64,000 nucleotides of DNA from Arthrobacter beigongshangensis (GTDB lineage: Bacteria > Bacillota > Bacilli > Bacillales_A > Planococcaceae), in NCBI RefSeq assembly GCF_016820585.1, contig NZ_JADHDX010000004.1:186001-250000 (forward strand), in the 5' to 3' direction. This document shows, piece by piece, positions 16,998-26,793 of this stretch. The number at the start of each line of letters is the position of its first letter. Positions within the stretch are counted from its first letter, which is position 1. Made by a program: the position numbers and the translations under genes. Under the pieces are notes generated by a model that ran no database searches, was not told the origin of the DNA, and saw only the letters and a program-made list of their open reading frames with translations.

Positions 16998-17011
16998 TAG
17001 GGGAATCCCTA
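16998..17011 (+). promoter_or_regulatory. NreC-type box upstream of scdA
   Basis: TAGGG-gaat-CCCTA, a perfect match to the staphylococcal NreC consensus TAGGG-N4-CCCTA. It lies 24 bp before a -10 TATACT (17036-17041), which would be a second scdA promoter. The distance from box centre to -10 is the same as at the narG site. Confidence 0.75.
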
Positions 17012-17092
17012 GTAGGAACAATGGCAGTAGGAACGTATACTTATTGGTGAGAATGCTTCTCACTAAAAATTGATTAGGGGAGGAACACGATT

Positions 17093-17791
17093 ATGAGTCA
17101 ACTAACGCTTGAAACACAAGTTTGCGATATCGTCACAGCACTTCCACAAAGTGCGGATCTATTTAGGAGTCTTCGTATCGATTTTTGCTGCGGAGGAAAA
17201 ATTCCGTTGAAAGATGCAGCGGAAGACCGTAATTTAAATCCGGAAGAAGTATTGGTAAGTATTCAAAAAATAGAAGAAAAAAGAGAGCAGGTTGGAAGCG
17301 CACACCCGACTTCATTCGGCAATCGCACGCTTGTCTCTTACATTCAAGAAAATTACCATGCAGGTCTTCGTGAAGAATTGCCACAGCTTGCACCGTATAT
17401 TACGAAAGTCGTTAAGGTTCATGGAGAAAAGCATCCACATCTAGTGCGCATCCAAGAAATTTTCAAAGAATTACGTGCAGAGCTTTTAGAGCATACAGCT
17501 GACGAAGACAAAAATGTATTCCCTGTCATTCTAGAATTTTTAGAAAATCCGACACCAGAACTAAAAGAACAAGTTAAACCACATGTGATGGAATTAGAAG
17601 CAGAGCACGAGCATGCCGGTGAATTATTATTTGAAATTCGTGATCTCACAAATAACTACACTCCGCCAGCAGAAGCTTGTGGTACTTACCGTGTTGTCTA
17701 CGCTCGTCTTGCGCAGCTTGAAAAAGACACATTTGAACATGTCCACCTTGAAAATAACGTTCTATTCGATCGAGTACGTGCTGCAATCTAA
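17093..17791 (+). CDS. scdA: Iron-sulfur cluster repair di-iron protein (ScdA/YtfE/Ric)
   Basis: Cytoplasmic di-iron protein that repairs Fe-S clusters damaged by nitric oxide and oxidants. The 232-residue protein has the ScdA_N region with FCCGG near residue 30 (RIDFCCGGK) and a hemerythrin-like four-helix bundle whose ligands lie in ENYHAGLREELP, KVHGEKHP, HTADEDKNVFP, ELEAEHEHAG and FEHVHLENNVLF. RBS AGGGGAGG precedes ATG 17093. Its position next to narGHJI, and the Fnr and NreC-type boxes upstream, fit a role against NO formed during nitrate respiration. A terminator follows at 17804. Confidence 0.93.
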   Translation: MSQLTLETQVCDIVTALPQSADLFRSLRIDFCCGGKIPLKDAAEDRNLNPEEVLVSIQKIEEKREQVGSAHPTSFGNRTLVSYIQENYHAGLREELPQLAPYITKVVKVHGEKHPHLVRIQEIFKELRAELLEHTADEDKNVFPVILEFLENPTPELKEQVKPHVMELEAEHEHAGELLFEIRDLTNNYTPPAEACGTYRVVYARLAQLEKDTFEHVHLENNVLFDRVRAAI

Positions 17792-17803
17792 TAAGTAATA
17801 TTC

Positions 17804-17832
17804 AAAAAAGCTGCCCTCGGGTAGCTTTTTTT
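17804..17832. terminator. Terminator after scdA
   Basis: AAAAAAGCTGCCC / GGGTAGCTTTTTT with a two-base loop and T run. One mismatch-like position in the stem. It separates scdA from the nar operon. Confidence 0.8.
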
Positions 17833-17876
17833 GTCTAGCTCTGGGCACCCGTGCATCTAAACGGGCGCCCTCCGCA
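17833..17876. repeat. Dispersed GC-rich palindromic intergenic element
   Basis: GTCTAGCTC followed by an imperfect inverted repeat (GGGCACCCGTGC against the downstream ACGGGCGCCC). Read in reverse it ends in GAGCTAGAC and resembles the 41-bp element at 30676-30716. Such short REP-like sequences are scattered in Bacillales intergenic regions; I recognise the style but cannot count copies from one window. Confidence 0.4.
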
Positions 17877-17914
17877 TTTCTTTATTGTCGAATGAGGGAA
17901 CTCCATATGTGATA

Positions 17915-17928
17915 TAGGACTTTCCCTA
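17915..17928 (+). promoter_or_regulatory. NreC-type box upstream of narG
   Basis: TAGGA-cttt-CCCTA, nine of ten consensus positions of TAGGG-N4-CCCTA. A -10 TAGAAT at 17953-17958 lies 31.5 bp from the box centre, exactly the spacing seen at scdA. A more degenerate copy, GAGGG-aact-CCATA (17894-17907), lies just upstream, and half an Fnr site (TGTGA at 17908-17912) between them. Confidence 0.7.
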
Positions 17929-18032
17929 ATAGGAAGGTATTGGATTAATCTATAGAATTAGGGGTATATGAATGAACGTAATGATGTAATCCCTCATTGG
18001 TTCATTATTCTGAAAAGGAGTGAGTTTTCTCG

Positions 18033-21000
18033 ATGAAGAAAAAAAGTGTACTGAAAAGTGGACTACGATACTTCAAACCCATTGAACGCTACTCAGGGAA
18101 TTGGTCAATTCTAGAAGAGAAAAGCCGAGATTGGGAGAATATGTACCGTCAACGTTGGTCGCATGACAAGGTAGTACGTACAACACATGGTGTCAACTGT
18201 ACCGGATCATGTAGTTGGAAAGTGTTTGTGAAAAACGGCATTATTACTTGGGAAAACCAACAGATTGATTACCCTTCTTGTGGTCCTGATATGCCTGAAT
18301 TTGAGCCTCGTGGATGCCCGCGTGGTGCTTCGTTTTCTTGGTATGAATATAGTCCACTTCGCGTGAAGTACCCTTATATTCGAGGGAAACTATGGCGGAT
18401 GTGGAGTCAAGCATTGACTGAAATGAAGGACCCTGTGAAAGCATGGGCAAGCATTGTGGAAGATCCCGAAAAAGCGAATGAATACAAAAAAGCCCGTGGA
18501 AAAGGTGGACATGTCCGTGTCAATTGGCGCGATGCTACGATGCTTATTTCCGCACAACTCATTTATACAATCCGAAAATATGGTCCAGACCGCATCGCCG
18601 GGTTTACACCGATTCCGGCAATGTCGATGGTTAGTTATGCGTCAGGTGCACGTTTCATCTCCCTTTTGGGTGGGGAAATGCTTAGTTTTTATGACTGGTA
18701 TGCAGATTTACCGCCAGCTTCTCCACAAATTTGGGGTGAGCAGACAGACGTTCCTGAATCGAGTGACTGGTTTAATGCAGGATATATTATTATGTGGGGA
18801 TCTAACGTACCACTGACACGAACACCAGATGCACACTTCATGACGGAAGTTCGTTACAAAGGTACAAAGGTTGTATCTGTTGCACCGGATTATGCAGAAA
18901 GTGTGACACATGCTGATGATTGGATTGCTGCAAATCCTGGTACGGACGCAGCCGTTGCACAAGCGATGACGCATGTTATTTTAGATGAATTCTATGAGCA
19001 ACGGAAAGAGCCAATGTTCCTCAATTATGCGAAGCAATATACGGATATGCCGTTCTTAATTATGCTGGATGAGCATGAAGGGTCATACAAAGCGGGTCGT
19101 TTCTTAAGGGCTAGTGACCTTGGTAGCGCTTCAGAACACGCAGAATGGAAACCGGTTATTTTCGATGAAACAACGGACGAAATCATCGTTCCGAACGGTA
19201 CAATGGGGCAGCGTTGGGAAGAGGATGCTAAATGGAATCTAATTCTTGATAACGCAGATGGGACGCGCGTTGAACCTGCATTATCTGTTGCAGATCATGG
19301 TGCAGAGTGGACAGAAATGGTCTTCCCTTACTTTGACAATATTGCGAATGGGACATTTAAGCGTCCGATTCCTACGAAAAAAGTAACATTTGCAGATGGG
19401 ACAGAAAGACTTGTCGCAACTGTTTACGATTTAATGCTGAGTCAATATGGCGTGCGTCGTATCGGCAGTGATTTAGAAGCGACTGGCTATGACGATGTTG
19501 ACTCCATTTATACACCAGCTTGGCAACAAAAAATCACTAACGTTAAACCGGAGCTTGTGACACAAATTGCACGTGAATTTGCACAGAACTCCCTCGATAC
19601 GGGTGGTCGTTCCATGATTATTATGGGGGCCGGTATTAATCACTGGTTTAATAGTGACACGATTTATAGATCAATCTTAAATCTAGTAACACTGACAGCT
19701 TCCCAAGGTGTCAATGGCGGCGGCTGGGCACATTATGTTGGTCAGGAAAAATGTCGTCCGATTGAAGGGTGGAGCACGATTGCCTTTGCGAGAGACTGGC
19801 AAGCGCCACCACGTCTACAAAATGCAACGTCATTCTTCTACTATGCAACGAATCAGTGGAAGTACGAGGAAGCTGGAGCAGAAGTGCTAATGTCACCAAC
19901 TGCTGGAAAAGCGCGTTATGAGCATCCAGCTGACTATAATGTCTTGGCTGCAAGACTAGGTTGGCTACCATCCTATCCGCAGTTTAATAAGAATAGTTTA
20001 CTATTTGCTGAAGAAGCAGCGGCATTAGGGAAAACGACAACACAAGAAATTGTCGGCCACACACTTGAACAATTAAAGTCGGGCGACTTGCAATTCGCTG
20101 TAGAAGACCCTGACGCACCGGAAAACTTCCCACGCTCACTATTCATTTGGCGTTCTAACTTAGTTTCTAGTTCTGCAAAAGGACAGGAATACTTCATGAA
20201 ACACCTTTTCGGAGCATCTGATGGTTTGCTAGCTTCTCCAAATGATGAGGTAAAACCAGAAGAAATGGTATGGCGTGATGAAGTGGAAGGGAAGCTTGAT
20301 TTACTTGTTGCACTGGATTTCCGTATGACAGCAACTCCGATGTATGCAGATATCGTTCTTCCAGCAGCAACTTGGTATGAGAAAGTGGATCTTTCATCAA
20401 CGGATATGCACCCCTTTGTGCATCCATTTAACCCGGCAGTAGACCCACTATGGGAATCACGTTCGGACTGGGATATTTATCGCTCGATTGCGCAGACGTT
20501 CTCGGAAATGGCGAAAGTTCATCTGCCAGGCGTTTACAAGGATCTTGTCACGACTCCACTGGCTCATGATTCTATTCAGGAAATTGCTCAGCCTTATGGC
20601 GAAGTGAAAGACTGGAGAAAAGGCGAAGTCGAAGCGATTCCAGGGAAAACAATGCCTGGTATGACAATTGTCGAGCGTGATTATACGAAAGTTTACGATA
20701 AATACGTCACTCTCGGTCCTTTATTATCAACAGGAAAAGTCGGTGCGCATGGCGTTAGCTTCTCTGTTGCAGAAGAATACGAAATGATGAAAGGCATCAA
20801 CGGCACTTATTTTGATGAAACCATCAAAAATGGATTGCCGAAATTGCATACAGCGAAACATGCTGCTGAAGCAATGCTGACATTATCATCTGCAACAAAT
20901 GGTCGAGTATCGCAAAAGGCATATGAAGCAGCAGAACAAGATTCAGGCGTTGAGTTGAAAGATATTTCGGCAGACAGAGCTGCGGAACGTTTTACGTTTG

Positions 21001-21719
21001 CTAGTATTACCGCACAGCCTCGTGAAGTTATTCCGACACCCGTGTTTAGTGGATCTAATAAGATGGGACGTCGATATTCACCATTTACAACGAATATCGA
21101 GCGACTGGTGCCATTCAGAACACTGACAGGAAGACAGCATTTCTATATTGATCACGAGCTATTCCTTGATTTCGGAGAAGCATTGCCGGTCTATAAACCA
21201 ACATTACCACCAATGGTATTTGGACCACGTGATAAGCAAATTATCGGCGGACAGGATTCTCTTGTACTAAGATATTTGACACCGCATGGTAAGTGGAATA
21301 TTCACTCGACCTATCAAGATAACCAGCATATGCTAACGCTATTCCGTGGGGGTCCTACAGTATGGATTTCCAACGAGGATGCGGAAGAGCATGATATTGA
21401 CGATAACCAGTGGTTGGAGGTTTACAATCGAAACGGTGTTGTAACGGCACGGGCAGTTGTCAGTCATAGAATGCCAAAAGGTACGATGTTCATGTATCAC
21501 GCACAAGACAAGCATATTCAAGTACCTGGCTCTGAAATTACGGAAGAACGCGGCGGTAGTCATAATGCGCCTACACGTATTCATATGAAACCAACACAAA
21601 TGGTCGGTGGTTACGCGCAGTTAAGTTATGGATTTAACTATTATGGACCAATCGGAAATCAGCGGGATGTCTACGTCGCAGTCCGCAAGATGAAGGAGGT
21701 AAACTGGCTTGAAGATTAA
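18033..21719 (+). CDS. narG: Respiratory nitrate reductase, alpha subunit
   Basis: Catalytic molybdenum subunit of the membrane-bound quinol:nitrate oxidoreductase, facing the cytoplasm. The 1228-residue length equals B. subtilis NarG. The N-terminus has the unusual FS0 cluster motif HGVNCTGSCSW and then YPSCGPDMPEFEPRGCPRG, in the region that holds the molybdenum-ligating Asp in this family. Long conserved segments follow, including the molybdopterin guanine dinucleotide binding parts. ATG 18033 has AAAGGAGTG upstream. It overlaps narH. The NreC-type box at 17915 should drive the operon. The cofactor is supplied by the mo cluster at 29130-35312. Confidence 0.98.
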   Translation: MKKKSVLKSGLRYFKPIERYSGNWSILEEKSRDWENMYRQRWSHDKVVRTTHGVNCTGSCSWKVFVKNGIITWENQQIDYPSCGPDMPEFEPRGCPRGASFSWYEYSPLRVKYPYIRGKLWRMWSQALTEMKDPVKAWASIVEDPEKANEYKKARGKGGHVRVNWRDATMLISAQLIYTIRKYGPDRIAGFTPIPAMSMVSYASGARFISLLGGEMLSFYDWYADLPPASPQIWGEQTDVPESSDWFNAGYIIMWGSNVPLTRTPDAHFMTEVRYKGTKVVSVAPDYAESVTHADDWIAANPGTDAAVAQAMTHVILDEFYEQRKEPMFLNYAKQYTDMPFLIMLDEHEGSYKAGRFLRASDLGSASEHAEWKPVIFDETTDEIIVPNGTMGQRWEEDAKWNLILDNADGTRVEPALSVADHGAEWTEMVFPYFDNIANGTFKRPIPTKKVTFADGTERLVATVYDLMLSQYGVRRIGSDLEATGYDDVDSIYTPAWQQKITNVKPELVTQIAREFAQNSLDTGGRSMIIMGAGINHWFNSDTIYRSILNLVTLTASQGVNGGGWAHYVGQEKCRPIEGWSTIAFARDWQAPPRLQNATSFFYYATNQWKYEEAGAEVLMSPTAGKARYEHPADYNVLAARLGWLPSYPQFNKNSLLFAEEAAALGKTTTQEIVGHTLEQLKSGDLQFAVEDPDAPENFPRSLFIWRSNLVSSSAKGQEYFMKHLFGASDGLLASPNDEVKPEEMVWRDEVEGKLDLLVALDFRMTATPMYADIVLPAATWYEKVDLSSTDMHPFVHPFNPAVDPLWESRSDWDIYRSIAQTFSEMAKVHLPGVYKDLVTTPLAHDSIQEIAQPYGEVKDWRKGEVEAIPGKTMPGMTIVERDYTKVYDKYVTLGPLLSTGKVGAHGVSFSVAEEYEMMKGINGTYFDETIKNGLPKLHTAKHAAEAMLTLSSATNGRVSQKAYEAAEQDSGVELKDISADRAAERFTFASITAQPREVIPTPVFSGSNKMGRRYSPFTTNIERLVPFRTLTGRQHFYIDHELFLDFGEALPVYKPTLPPMVFGPRDKQIIGGQDSLVLRYLTPHGKWNIHSTYQDNQHMLTLFRGGPTVWISNEDAEEHDIDDNQWLEVYNRNGVVTARAVVSHRMPKGTMFMYHAQDKHIQVPGSEITEERGGSHNAPTRIHMKPTQMVGGYAQLSYGFNYYGPIGNQRDVYVAVRKMKEVNWLED

Positions 21720-23316
21720 AGCACAAGTTGCAATGGTTATGAATCTTGACAAATGTATTGGCTGTCATACGTGTAGTGTCACATGTAAAACTACTTGGAC
21801 GAACCGTGAAGGTGCCGAGTATATGTGGTTTAACAACGTAGAAACAAAGCCGGGAATTGGCTATCCAAAACGTTGGGAAGACCAAGAGCTTTATAAAGGC
21901 GGCTGGAAACTGAACAATGGAAAATTGGAATTGAAGTCGGGTTCTAAACTATCGAAAATTGCATTAGGTAAAATTTTCTATAATCCAGACATGCCGGAAA
22001 TGAAGGATTATTACGAGCCATGGACTTATGACTATGAAAAATTAACGATGGCAGGTGATAGTAAGCATACACCTGTTGCACGTGCAAAATCAGTTGTTTC
22101 AGGGGAATATATGGACCTGGAATGGGGACCGAACTGGGAAGATCAGTTAGCAGGGGCACATATTACTGGACCGACAGATCCGAATATCCAAAAGATTGAA
22201 GAGGATATAAAATTCAACTTTGAACAGGCATTCATGATGTACTTGCCACGTCTTTGCGAGCACTGTTTAAATCCAAGCTGTGTGGCATCTTGTCCTTCTG
22301 GCGCAATCTATAAGCGTGATGAGGATGGGATTGTCCTTGTTGACCAAGACGCATGTCGCGGATGGCGTTATTGTATGACGGGTTGCCCGTACAAGAAGGT
22401 GTACTTCAACTGGAAAACAAATAAAGCAGAGAAATGTACATTCTGCTTCCCACGTATTGAATCTGGTCTACCAACGGTTTGTTCTGAAACATGTACGGGT
22501 CGTATTCGTTATTTGGGTGTTCTTCTTTATGACGCTGACCGTGTACTAGAAGCAGCTTCGACACCGGATGAAAAAGATTTGTACAAAGCACAATGTGATT
22601 TGTTCTTAGACCCAAATGATCCAGCGGTTATAGAGCAAGCACGAAAAGATGGCATATCGGAAGAGTGGATTGAGGCTGCACAAAACTCGCCCGTTTATAA
22701 ACTAGCAATCGAGTATAAGCTGGCATTCCCACTTCATCCAGAATACAGAACGCTACCGATGGTTTGGTATGTGCCACCACTTAGCCCAATCATGAACTAT
22801 TTTGAAGGGAAAGATTCTATCAAAAATCCTGATATGATTTTCCCAGCAATTGATGAAATGCGTATACCGATTCAATACCTAGCGAATATGTTGACAGCTG
22901 GAGATGCCGAAACTGTGAAGCAAGGCTTGCAAAGAATGGCTATGATGCGTTCTTATATGCGTGCCATGTCTTCTGGGAAAGAATTTGATGAGTCGCGTCT
23001 AGAGCGGGTTGGACTTACGGCCCAACAAACAAAGCAGATGTATCGTTTGCTTGCGATTGCAAAATATGAGGATCGCTTTGTCATTCCGACTGCTCATAAA
23101 GAAGGTCATATGAATATGTATCGTTCTCAAGGATCTGCTGGTTATACAGATATGGCAGGAGATTACGCAATGGATCCATCATCATCACCAAGTCAATTTA
23201 GCTACACGGGTATGGGCGAAAATGGCGATTGTGATGGTTGTAGTCCAGCAGTACCAACGAAAACAGGTAAGGAAATTTATGAAGAGAACTTCTACGGGGG
23301 GATCTGGCGTGATTGA
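21709..23316 (+). CDS. narH: Respiratory nitrate reductase, beta (iron-sulfur) subunit
   Basis: Electron-transfer subunit with four Fe-S clusters linking NarI haem to NarG. The 535-residue protein shows the ferredoxin-type clusters CIGCHTCSVTCKTTW (residue 17 on), CEHCLNPSCVASCPSG, CRGWRYCMTGCPYKK (with the W that marks the 3Fe-4S site) and CTFCFPRIESG. TTG 21709 overlaps the narG 3' end, and AAGGAGG precedes it. The C-terminus is about 45 residues longer than usual, with a DCDGCSPAVP segment. Confidence 0.97.
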   Translation: MKIKAQVAMVMNLDKCIGCHTCSVTCKTTWTNREGAEYMWFNNVETKPGIGYPKRWEDQELYKGGWKLNNGKLELKSGSKLSKIALGKIFYNPDMPEMKDYYEPWTYDYEKLTMAGDSKHTPVARAKSVVSGEYMDLEWGPNWEDQLAGAHITGPTDPNIQKIEEDIKFNFEQAFMMYLPRLCEHCLNPSCVASCPSGAIYKRDEDGIVLVDQDACRGWRYCMTGCPYKKVYFNWKTNKAEKCTFCFPRIESGLPTVCSETCTGRIRYLGVLLYDADRVLEAASTPDEKDLYKAQCDLFLDPNDPAVIEQARKDGISEEWIEAAQNSPVYKLAIEYKLAFPLHPEYRTLPMVWYVPPLSPIMNYFEGKDSIKNPDMIFPAIDEMRIPIQYLANMLTAGDAETVKQGLQRMAMMRSYMRAMSSGKEFDESRLERVGLTAQQTKQMYRLLAIAKYEDRFVIPTAHKEGHMNMYRSQGSAGYTDMAGDYAMDPSSSPSQFSYTGMGENGDCDGCSPAVPTKTGKEIYEENFYGGIWRD

Positions 23317-23878
23317 TCTGAAGAAATTGTACGAAGTAAAGCAAACTTTTGGTTTCTTTGCAGATCAGTTGTCTTATCCTGAAAAGCTTACATTTCATCC
23401 GTCGGTATTGGAGGAGTCATTTGACTCTTCCGACCCGGCTTATGCTGATATTAAAGTATTTTGGGATTTGATGCATGATTATAGTCTTGATGAAATTCAG
23501 GAGATGTATACGTATACGTTTGACTTTCAAACAGAAACAACATTATTCATGACCTATGTGAAGTATGCAGATGCTAAAGAACGTGGTCAGATGTTGGCGA
23601 AGCTGAAAGTATTGTATGAAATGTTTGGTTTGAATATGCCAGATGGAGAACTATCTGATTTTTTACCGCTCATGTGTGAGTTCATTTATGCAGCTGAGTG
23701 GTTAGGTGATCCAAGAGCACAACAAAGTTTTTCGATGCTTCTAGCGGTTATGGAGGATGGATCGTACAATTTGATGAAAGCACTTGAGAAGCATAATAGC
23801 CCTTACTTCCATTTGATTAAGGGGATGAGGGAAACATTTAAGTCTTGTATCCGTCAGGAGGAACCAGCCAATGACTAA
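23309..23878 (+). CDS. narJ: Nitrate reductase assembly chaperone
   Basis: Dedicated cytoplasmic chaperone for NarG cofactor insertion and membrane docking; not part of the final enzyme. The 189-residue all-helical protein fits the NarJ/TorD family (FGFFADQLSYP near the start, YTFDFQTETTLFMTYVKYAD, LGDPRA). I use GTG 23309, behind GGGGGG and overlapping the narH stop; the frame is open 87 bp upstream but that is narH. It overlaps narI by 8 bp. Confidence 0.93.
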   Translation: MIDLKKLYEVKQTFGFFADQLSYPEKLTFHPSVLEESFDSSDPAYADIKVFWDLMHDYSLDEIQEMYTYTFDFQTETTLFMTYVKYADAKERGQMLAKLKVLYEMFGLNMPDGELSDFLPLMCEFIYAAEWLGDPRAQQSFSMLLAVMEDGSYNLMKALEKHNSPYFHLIKGMRETFKSCIRQEEPAND

Positions 23879-24551
23879 TCAGTTTTTATGGGTCATTTTC
23901 CCTTATGTTTGTATAGTGACATTTATTGTGGGACATATATTTAGATATCGTAACGACAAATTTGGTTGGACGGCAAAATCTAGTGAATTTATCGAGAAAA
24001 AGCAATTAATGATTGGAAGTGTGTTATTCCATATAGGAATCATTCCCGTTATTGCCGGTCATGTTGTAGGACTTGGTATCCCTAAGGAATGGACTCGTGC
24101 ACTTGGTGTGAGTGACCATTTGTACCATATGGGAGCTGTTTGGGTTGGAGGATTCTTTGGATTTGTCACGCTTGCAGGTATGCTTATTTTGACGGCTAGA
24201 CGTTTTATGCTGAAAAATGTTCGTAAGTTGTCGTCTGCTTCTGATTTAATCGTCAATACATTACTATTACTGATTGTATTTTTAGGGATTTACAGTGTGG
24301 TTGCAACAACTGCTGCACAGCCTGATTTTGATTATCGTGATTCGATTTCGGTGTGGTTCCGTTCGTTGCTTATTTTACGTCCTGAGGCAAATTTGATGTC
24401 AGTTGTTCCAGTCGCTTTTCAGTTACATGTATTATCTGGATTTCTTATTTTTGCAATGTGGCCTTTTACAAGGCTTGTTCACGTTTGGAGTGTTCCGTTG
24501 AATTATGTTGGAAGAAGCTATATCCTATATAGAAAGAATAAAGTGAATTGA
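23871..24551 (+). CDS. narI: Respiratory nitrate reductase, gamma (cytochrome b) subunit
   Basis: Membrane anchor of 226 residues with five hydrophobic helices that carries two b haems and oxidises menaquinol. Histidines at the ends of helices (FHIGIIPVIAGHVVG and FQLHVLSGFLIFAMWPFTRLVHVW regions) match the haem ligands of NarI. ATG overlaps the narJ stop and GGAGG lies upstream. A terminator at 24559 ends the operon. Confidence 0.96.
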   Translation: MTNQFLWVIFPYVCIVTFIVGHIFRYRNDKFGWTAKSSEFIEKKQLMIGSVLFHIGIIPVIAGHVVGLGIPKEWTRALGVSDHLYHMGAVWVGGFFGFVTLAGMLILTARRFMLKNVRKLSSASDLIVNTLLLLIVFLGIYSVVATTAAQPDFDYRDSISVWFRSLLILRPEANLMSVVPVAFQLHVLSGFLIFAMWPFTRLVHVWSVPLNYVGRSYILYRKNKVN

Positions 24552-24558
24552 TGGAGAG

Positions 24559-24583
24559 AAAAGGCCGCAACAGCCTTTTTTTT
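24559..24583 (+). terminator. Terminator after narGHJI
   Basis: Short stem AAAAGGC (24559-24565) / GCCTTTT (24573-24579) and a run of eight Ts. It is modest, so some read-through into nreABC is likely. Confidence 0.7.
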
Positions 24584-24603
24584 CTATGTAGGGAGTATAG
24601 ATT

Positions 24604-25068
24604 ATGGACGAATTAAATGGTTTTAAATACCAAGAAGAAATCGAATGTTTAAGAGCCCAATTTGGTTTCGATTTTGTTGGAGTGGCGCTTGTACAATCAG
24701 CTGAACGCCATTTTGAACTAAAATGGAAGTTTGTAACGGGCAATCAAAGTGAGCGTTATCGAAGGATAGTTTTGCAAACCGGAAAAGGTGTTGCCGGACA
24801 TGTTTTCAAGACGGGTAAGCCGTTTCTGGTGGAGGATGTGGAAGAAACGCTCGAGGAGAGAAACTTGTACAATTATCCAATTGTCGTTTCGGAAGGATTA
24901 AAGAGTTTCGGTGCAATTCCTTTATATAAATATAATTGGGTTAAAGGTGTATTACTCGTCGGATATCGTGACGGGAAGAAATTATCATCACAAGAATTTG
25001 AGAATTTTAAAGAAGTAATCGGTTCGAATTTTGGTCCGTTTTACAACAGGGAGAAGGTGAAGGATTGA
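24604..25068 (+). CDS. nreA: NreA, GAF-domain nitrate receptor
   Basis: A single GAF domain of 154 residues. In Staphylococcus carnosus NreA binds nitrate and, when empty, inhibits the NreB kinase. Visible features are GVAGHVFKTGKPFLVEDV and a terminal NFGPFYNR. The gene starts the nreABC cluster directly behind narGHJI as in staphylococci, and it overlaps nreB. The name rests on length, domain and this gene order. Confidence 0.85.
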   Translation: MDELNGFKYQEEIECLRAQFGFDFVGVALVQSAERHFELKWKFVTGNQSERYRRIVLQTGKGVAGHVFKTGKPFLVEDVEETLEERNLYNYPIVVSEGLKSFGAIPLYKYNWVKGVLLVGYRDGKKLSSQEFENFKEVIGSNFGPFYNREKVKD

Positions 25069-26120
25069 TACGCCTAGCAGATTTTCAGTTATCTGATTTG
25101 TTACTGAAGATGTATAACAATTCAGCTGAACCTATCTTCTTTTTTGATCGTTATCGAAAGGTGATTTCGATGAATAGCGCTGCCGAGCTTATTCTAGATC
25201 CTGAAGTACTTGACCGTATAGCGGTGGGGGATAATGAGGCCATTTGTTTGTCTTGTAAAGGGTATACAAGTGAGCAGGAGCTGCAAACATGCTTGGCGTG
25301 TTATATCAAAAACCCGCAACAGGATTTAAGCTCTTTCCAGGTATACTTGGATACGAAAGGCAAAGGAGTTACTCCGTATACGGGTAGCTACCAGACCATT
25401 GATGAAGAAAATGGTATCCGTGTTTTCATGCTTCGCGATTTGACCAAGCAATATAAAACGCAGGAATCACTAAACCAAAAAATGATGATGAAAAATATTA
25501 TAAAAGCACAGGAAGATGAACGGAAAAGGATTTCTCGGGAGCTTCATGATAGTGTGGCACAGGAAATGCTGAGCTCGTTGGTTGAATTACGTGTGTTGAA
25601 ATATATGAATATCGATACAGAGGTAATGAAGAAAGTTCAACAGACAGAAGGCTCACTGATGAGACTATTAGATGATATTCGTCACCTTTCCGTTGAATTA
25701 CGCCCTGCGACCTTAGATGATTTGGGGCTTGAGGCAGCGTTTAGAACACATTTTAAATGGATTGAAAAAAATTATGGGTTAGTTGTCCACTTTACTTCTG
25801 AGCTTCAGTCAAAAAGATATGGCGGGGAAATTGAAACGGTTGTGTATCGAATTTGCCAAGAGGCTGTGTTTAACGCGTTGAAATACGCAAATACAGATGA
25901 AATTACCGTTCGTCTATTTGAGAAGGGTGGCTACTTGAAATTGCATGTTGTTGATGAAGGGCAAGGTTTTGATTTGAATGCCAATGATCCGAGGGGTACT
26001 GGACTAGGTTTGTATGGCATGCGGGAAAGAGCTGCGCTAGTTGGAGGGGATATTATCATCCTTTCTGAATTAGGGAAAGGCACTATTGTTCGACTAGAAA
26101 TACCATTAACAAAGGAGTGA
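25065..26120 (+). CDS. nreB: NreB, oxygen-sensing Fe-S histidine kinase
   Basis: Cytoplasmic kinase of 351 residues. An N-terminal PAS domain holds four cysteines at 61, 64, 76 and 79 (CLSC and CLAC). The spacing CX2C-X11-CX2C equals that of the oxygen-labile 4Fe-4S cluster of staphylococcal NreB. The HisKA_3 dimerisation box has His161 ([11 protein letters not shown]), and the ATPase domain ends with [13 protein letters not shown]. No transmembrane segment is seen. TTG 25065 overlaps the nreA stop with GGAGAAGG upstream. Oxygen would destroy the cluster and stop phosphorylation of NreC. Confidence 0.92.
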   Translation: MIRLADFQLSDLLLKMYNNSAEPIFFFDRYRKVISMNSAAELILDPEVLDRIAVGDNEAICLSCKGYTSEQELQTCLACYIKNPQQDLSSFQVYLDTKGKGVTPYTGSYQTIDEENGIRVFMLRDLTKQYKTQESLNQKMMMKNIIKAQEDERKRISRELHDSVAQEMLSSLVELRVLKYMNIDTEVMKKVQQTEGSLMRLLDDIRHLSVELRPATLDDLGLEAAFRTHFKWIEKNYGLVVHFTSELQSKRYGGEIETVVYRICQEAVFNALKYANTDEITVRLFEKGGYLKLHVVDEGQGFDLNANDPRGTGLGLYGMRERAALVGGDIIILSELGKGTIVRLEIPLTKE

Positions 26121-26127
26121 TCGACGA

Positions 26128-26775
26128 TTGAAAATCATAATTGCAGATGATCACGCAGTCGTTCGTAGTGGGTTTATGCACATTTTAAACTTTCAAAACG
26201 ATATGGAAGTCGTGGCAACTGCCGCAGATGGCTTGGAGGCATATAATTTAGTCGCCAAGCATCGTCCTGATCTGCTACTGATGGATTTAAGTATGCCTCC
26301 CGGGGAAAGCGGTCTCATTGCAACGGGGAAAATTAAAGAGGATTTTCCGGAAACTAAAATTCTTATTTTAACGATGTATGACGATGAGGAATATTTATTT
26401 CACGTCTTGAAAAATGGGGCATCAGGTTATGTCTTGAAAAACTCTCCAGACGAAGAATTATTCGATGCAATTCGTATTGTCCATGAAGGGGGGACGTACA
26501 TCCACCCAACAATGGCGACGTCACTCGTCCGAGAGTTCGTCAAAAAAGATGGAGATGGCATAGAAACAGACCCATACAAAATTCTGTCTAAGCGTGAAAT
26601 CGAAGTTTTACCACTTGTAGCAAAAGGGTATGGCAATAAAGAAATTGCAGAAAAACTATATATATCGGTTAAAACAGTGGAAGCACATAAATCTAAAATT
26701 ATGGAAAAGCTTCAGCTGAAAAGTCGTCCTGAACTCGTTGAATATGCATTGAAGAAAAAGTTTCTAAACTTTTAA
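26128..26775 (+). CDS. nreC: NreC, NarL/LuxR-family response regulator
   Basis: Response regulator of 215 residues: receiver domain with ADDH at residues 6-9, phospho-acceptor Asp53 (LMDLSMP) and Lys in VLKNS near 105, then a LuxR-type helix-turn-helix ([20 protein letters not shown] to [14 protein letters not shown]) at about 150-205. TTG 26128 has AAAGGAG upstream. It should bind the TAGGG-N4-CCCTA sites found before scdA, narG and narK. Confidence 0.92.
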   Translation: MKIIIADDHAVVRSGFMHILNFQNDMEVVATAADGLEAYNLVAKHRPDLLLMDLSMPPGESGLIATGKIKEDFPETKILILTMYDDEEYLFHVLKNGASGYVLKNSPDEELFDAIRIVHEGGTYIHPTMATSLVREFVKKDGDGIETDPYKILSKREIEVLPLVAKGYGNKEIAEKLYISVKTVEAHKSKIMEKLQLKSRPELVEYALKKKFLNF

Positions 26776-26793
26776 AGGTGAGGTGCGGAATCG

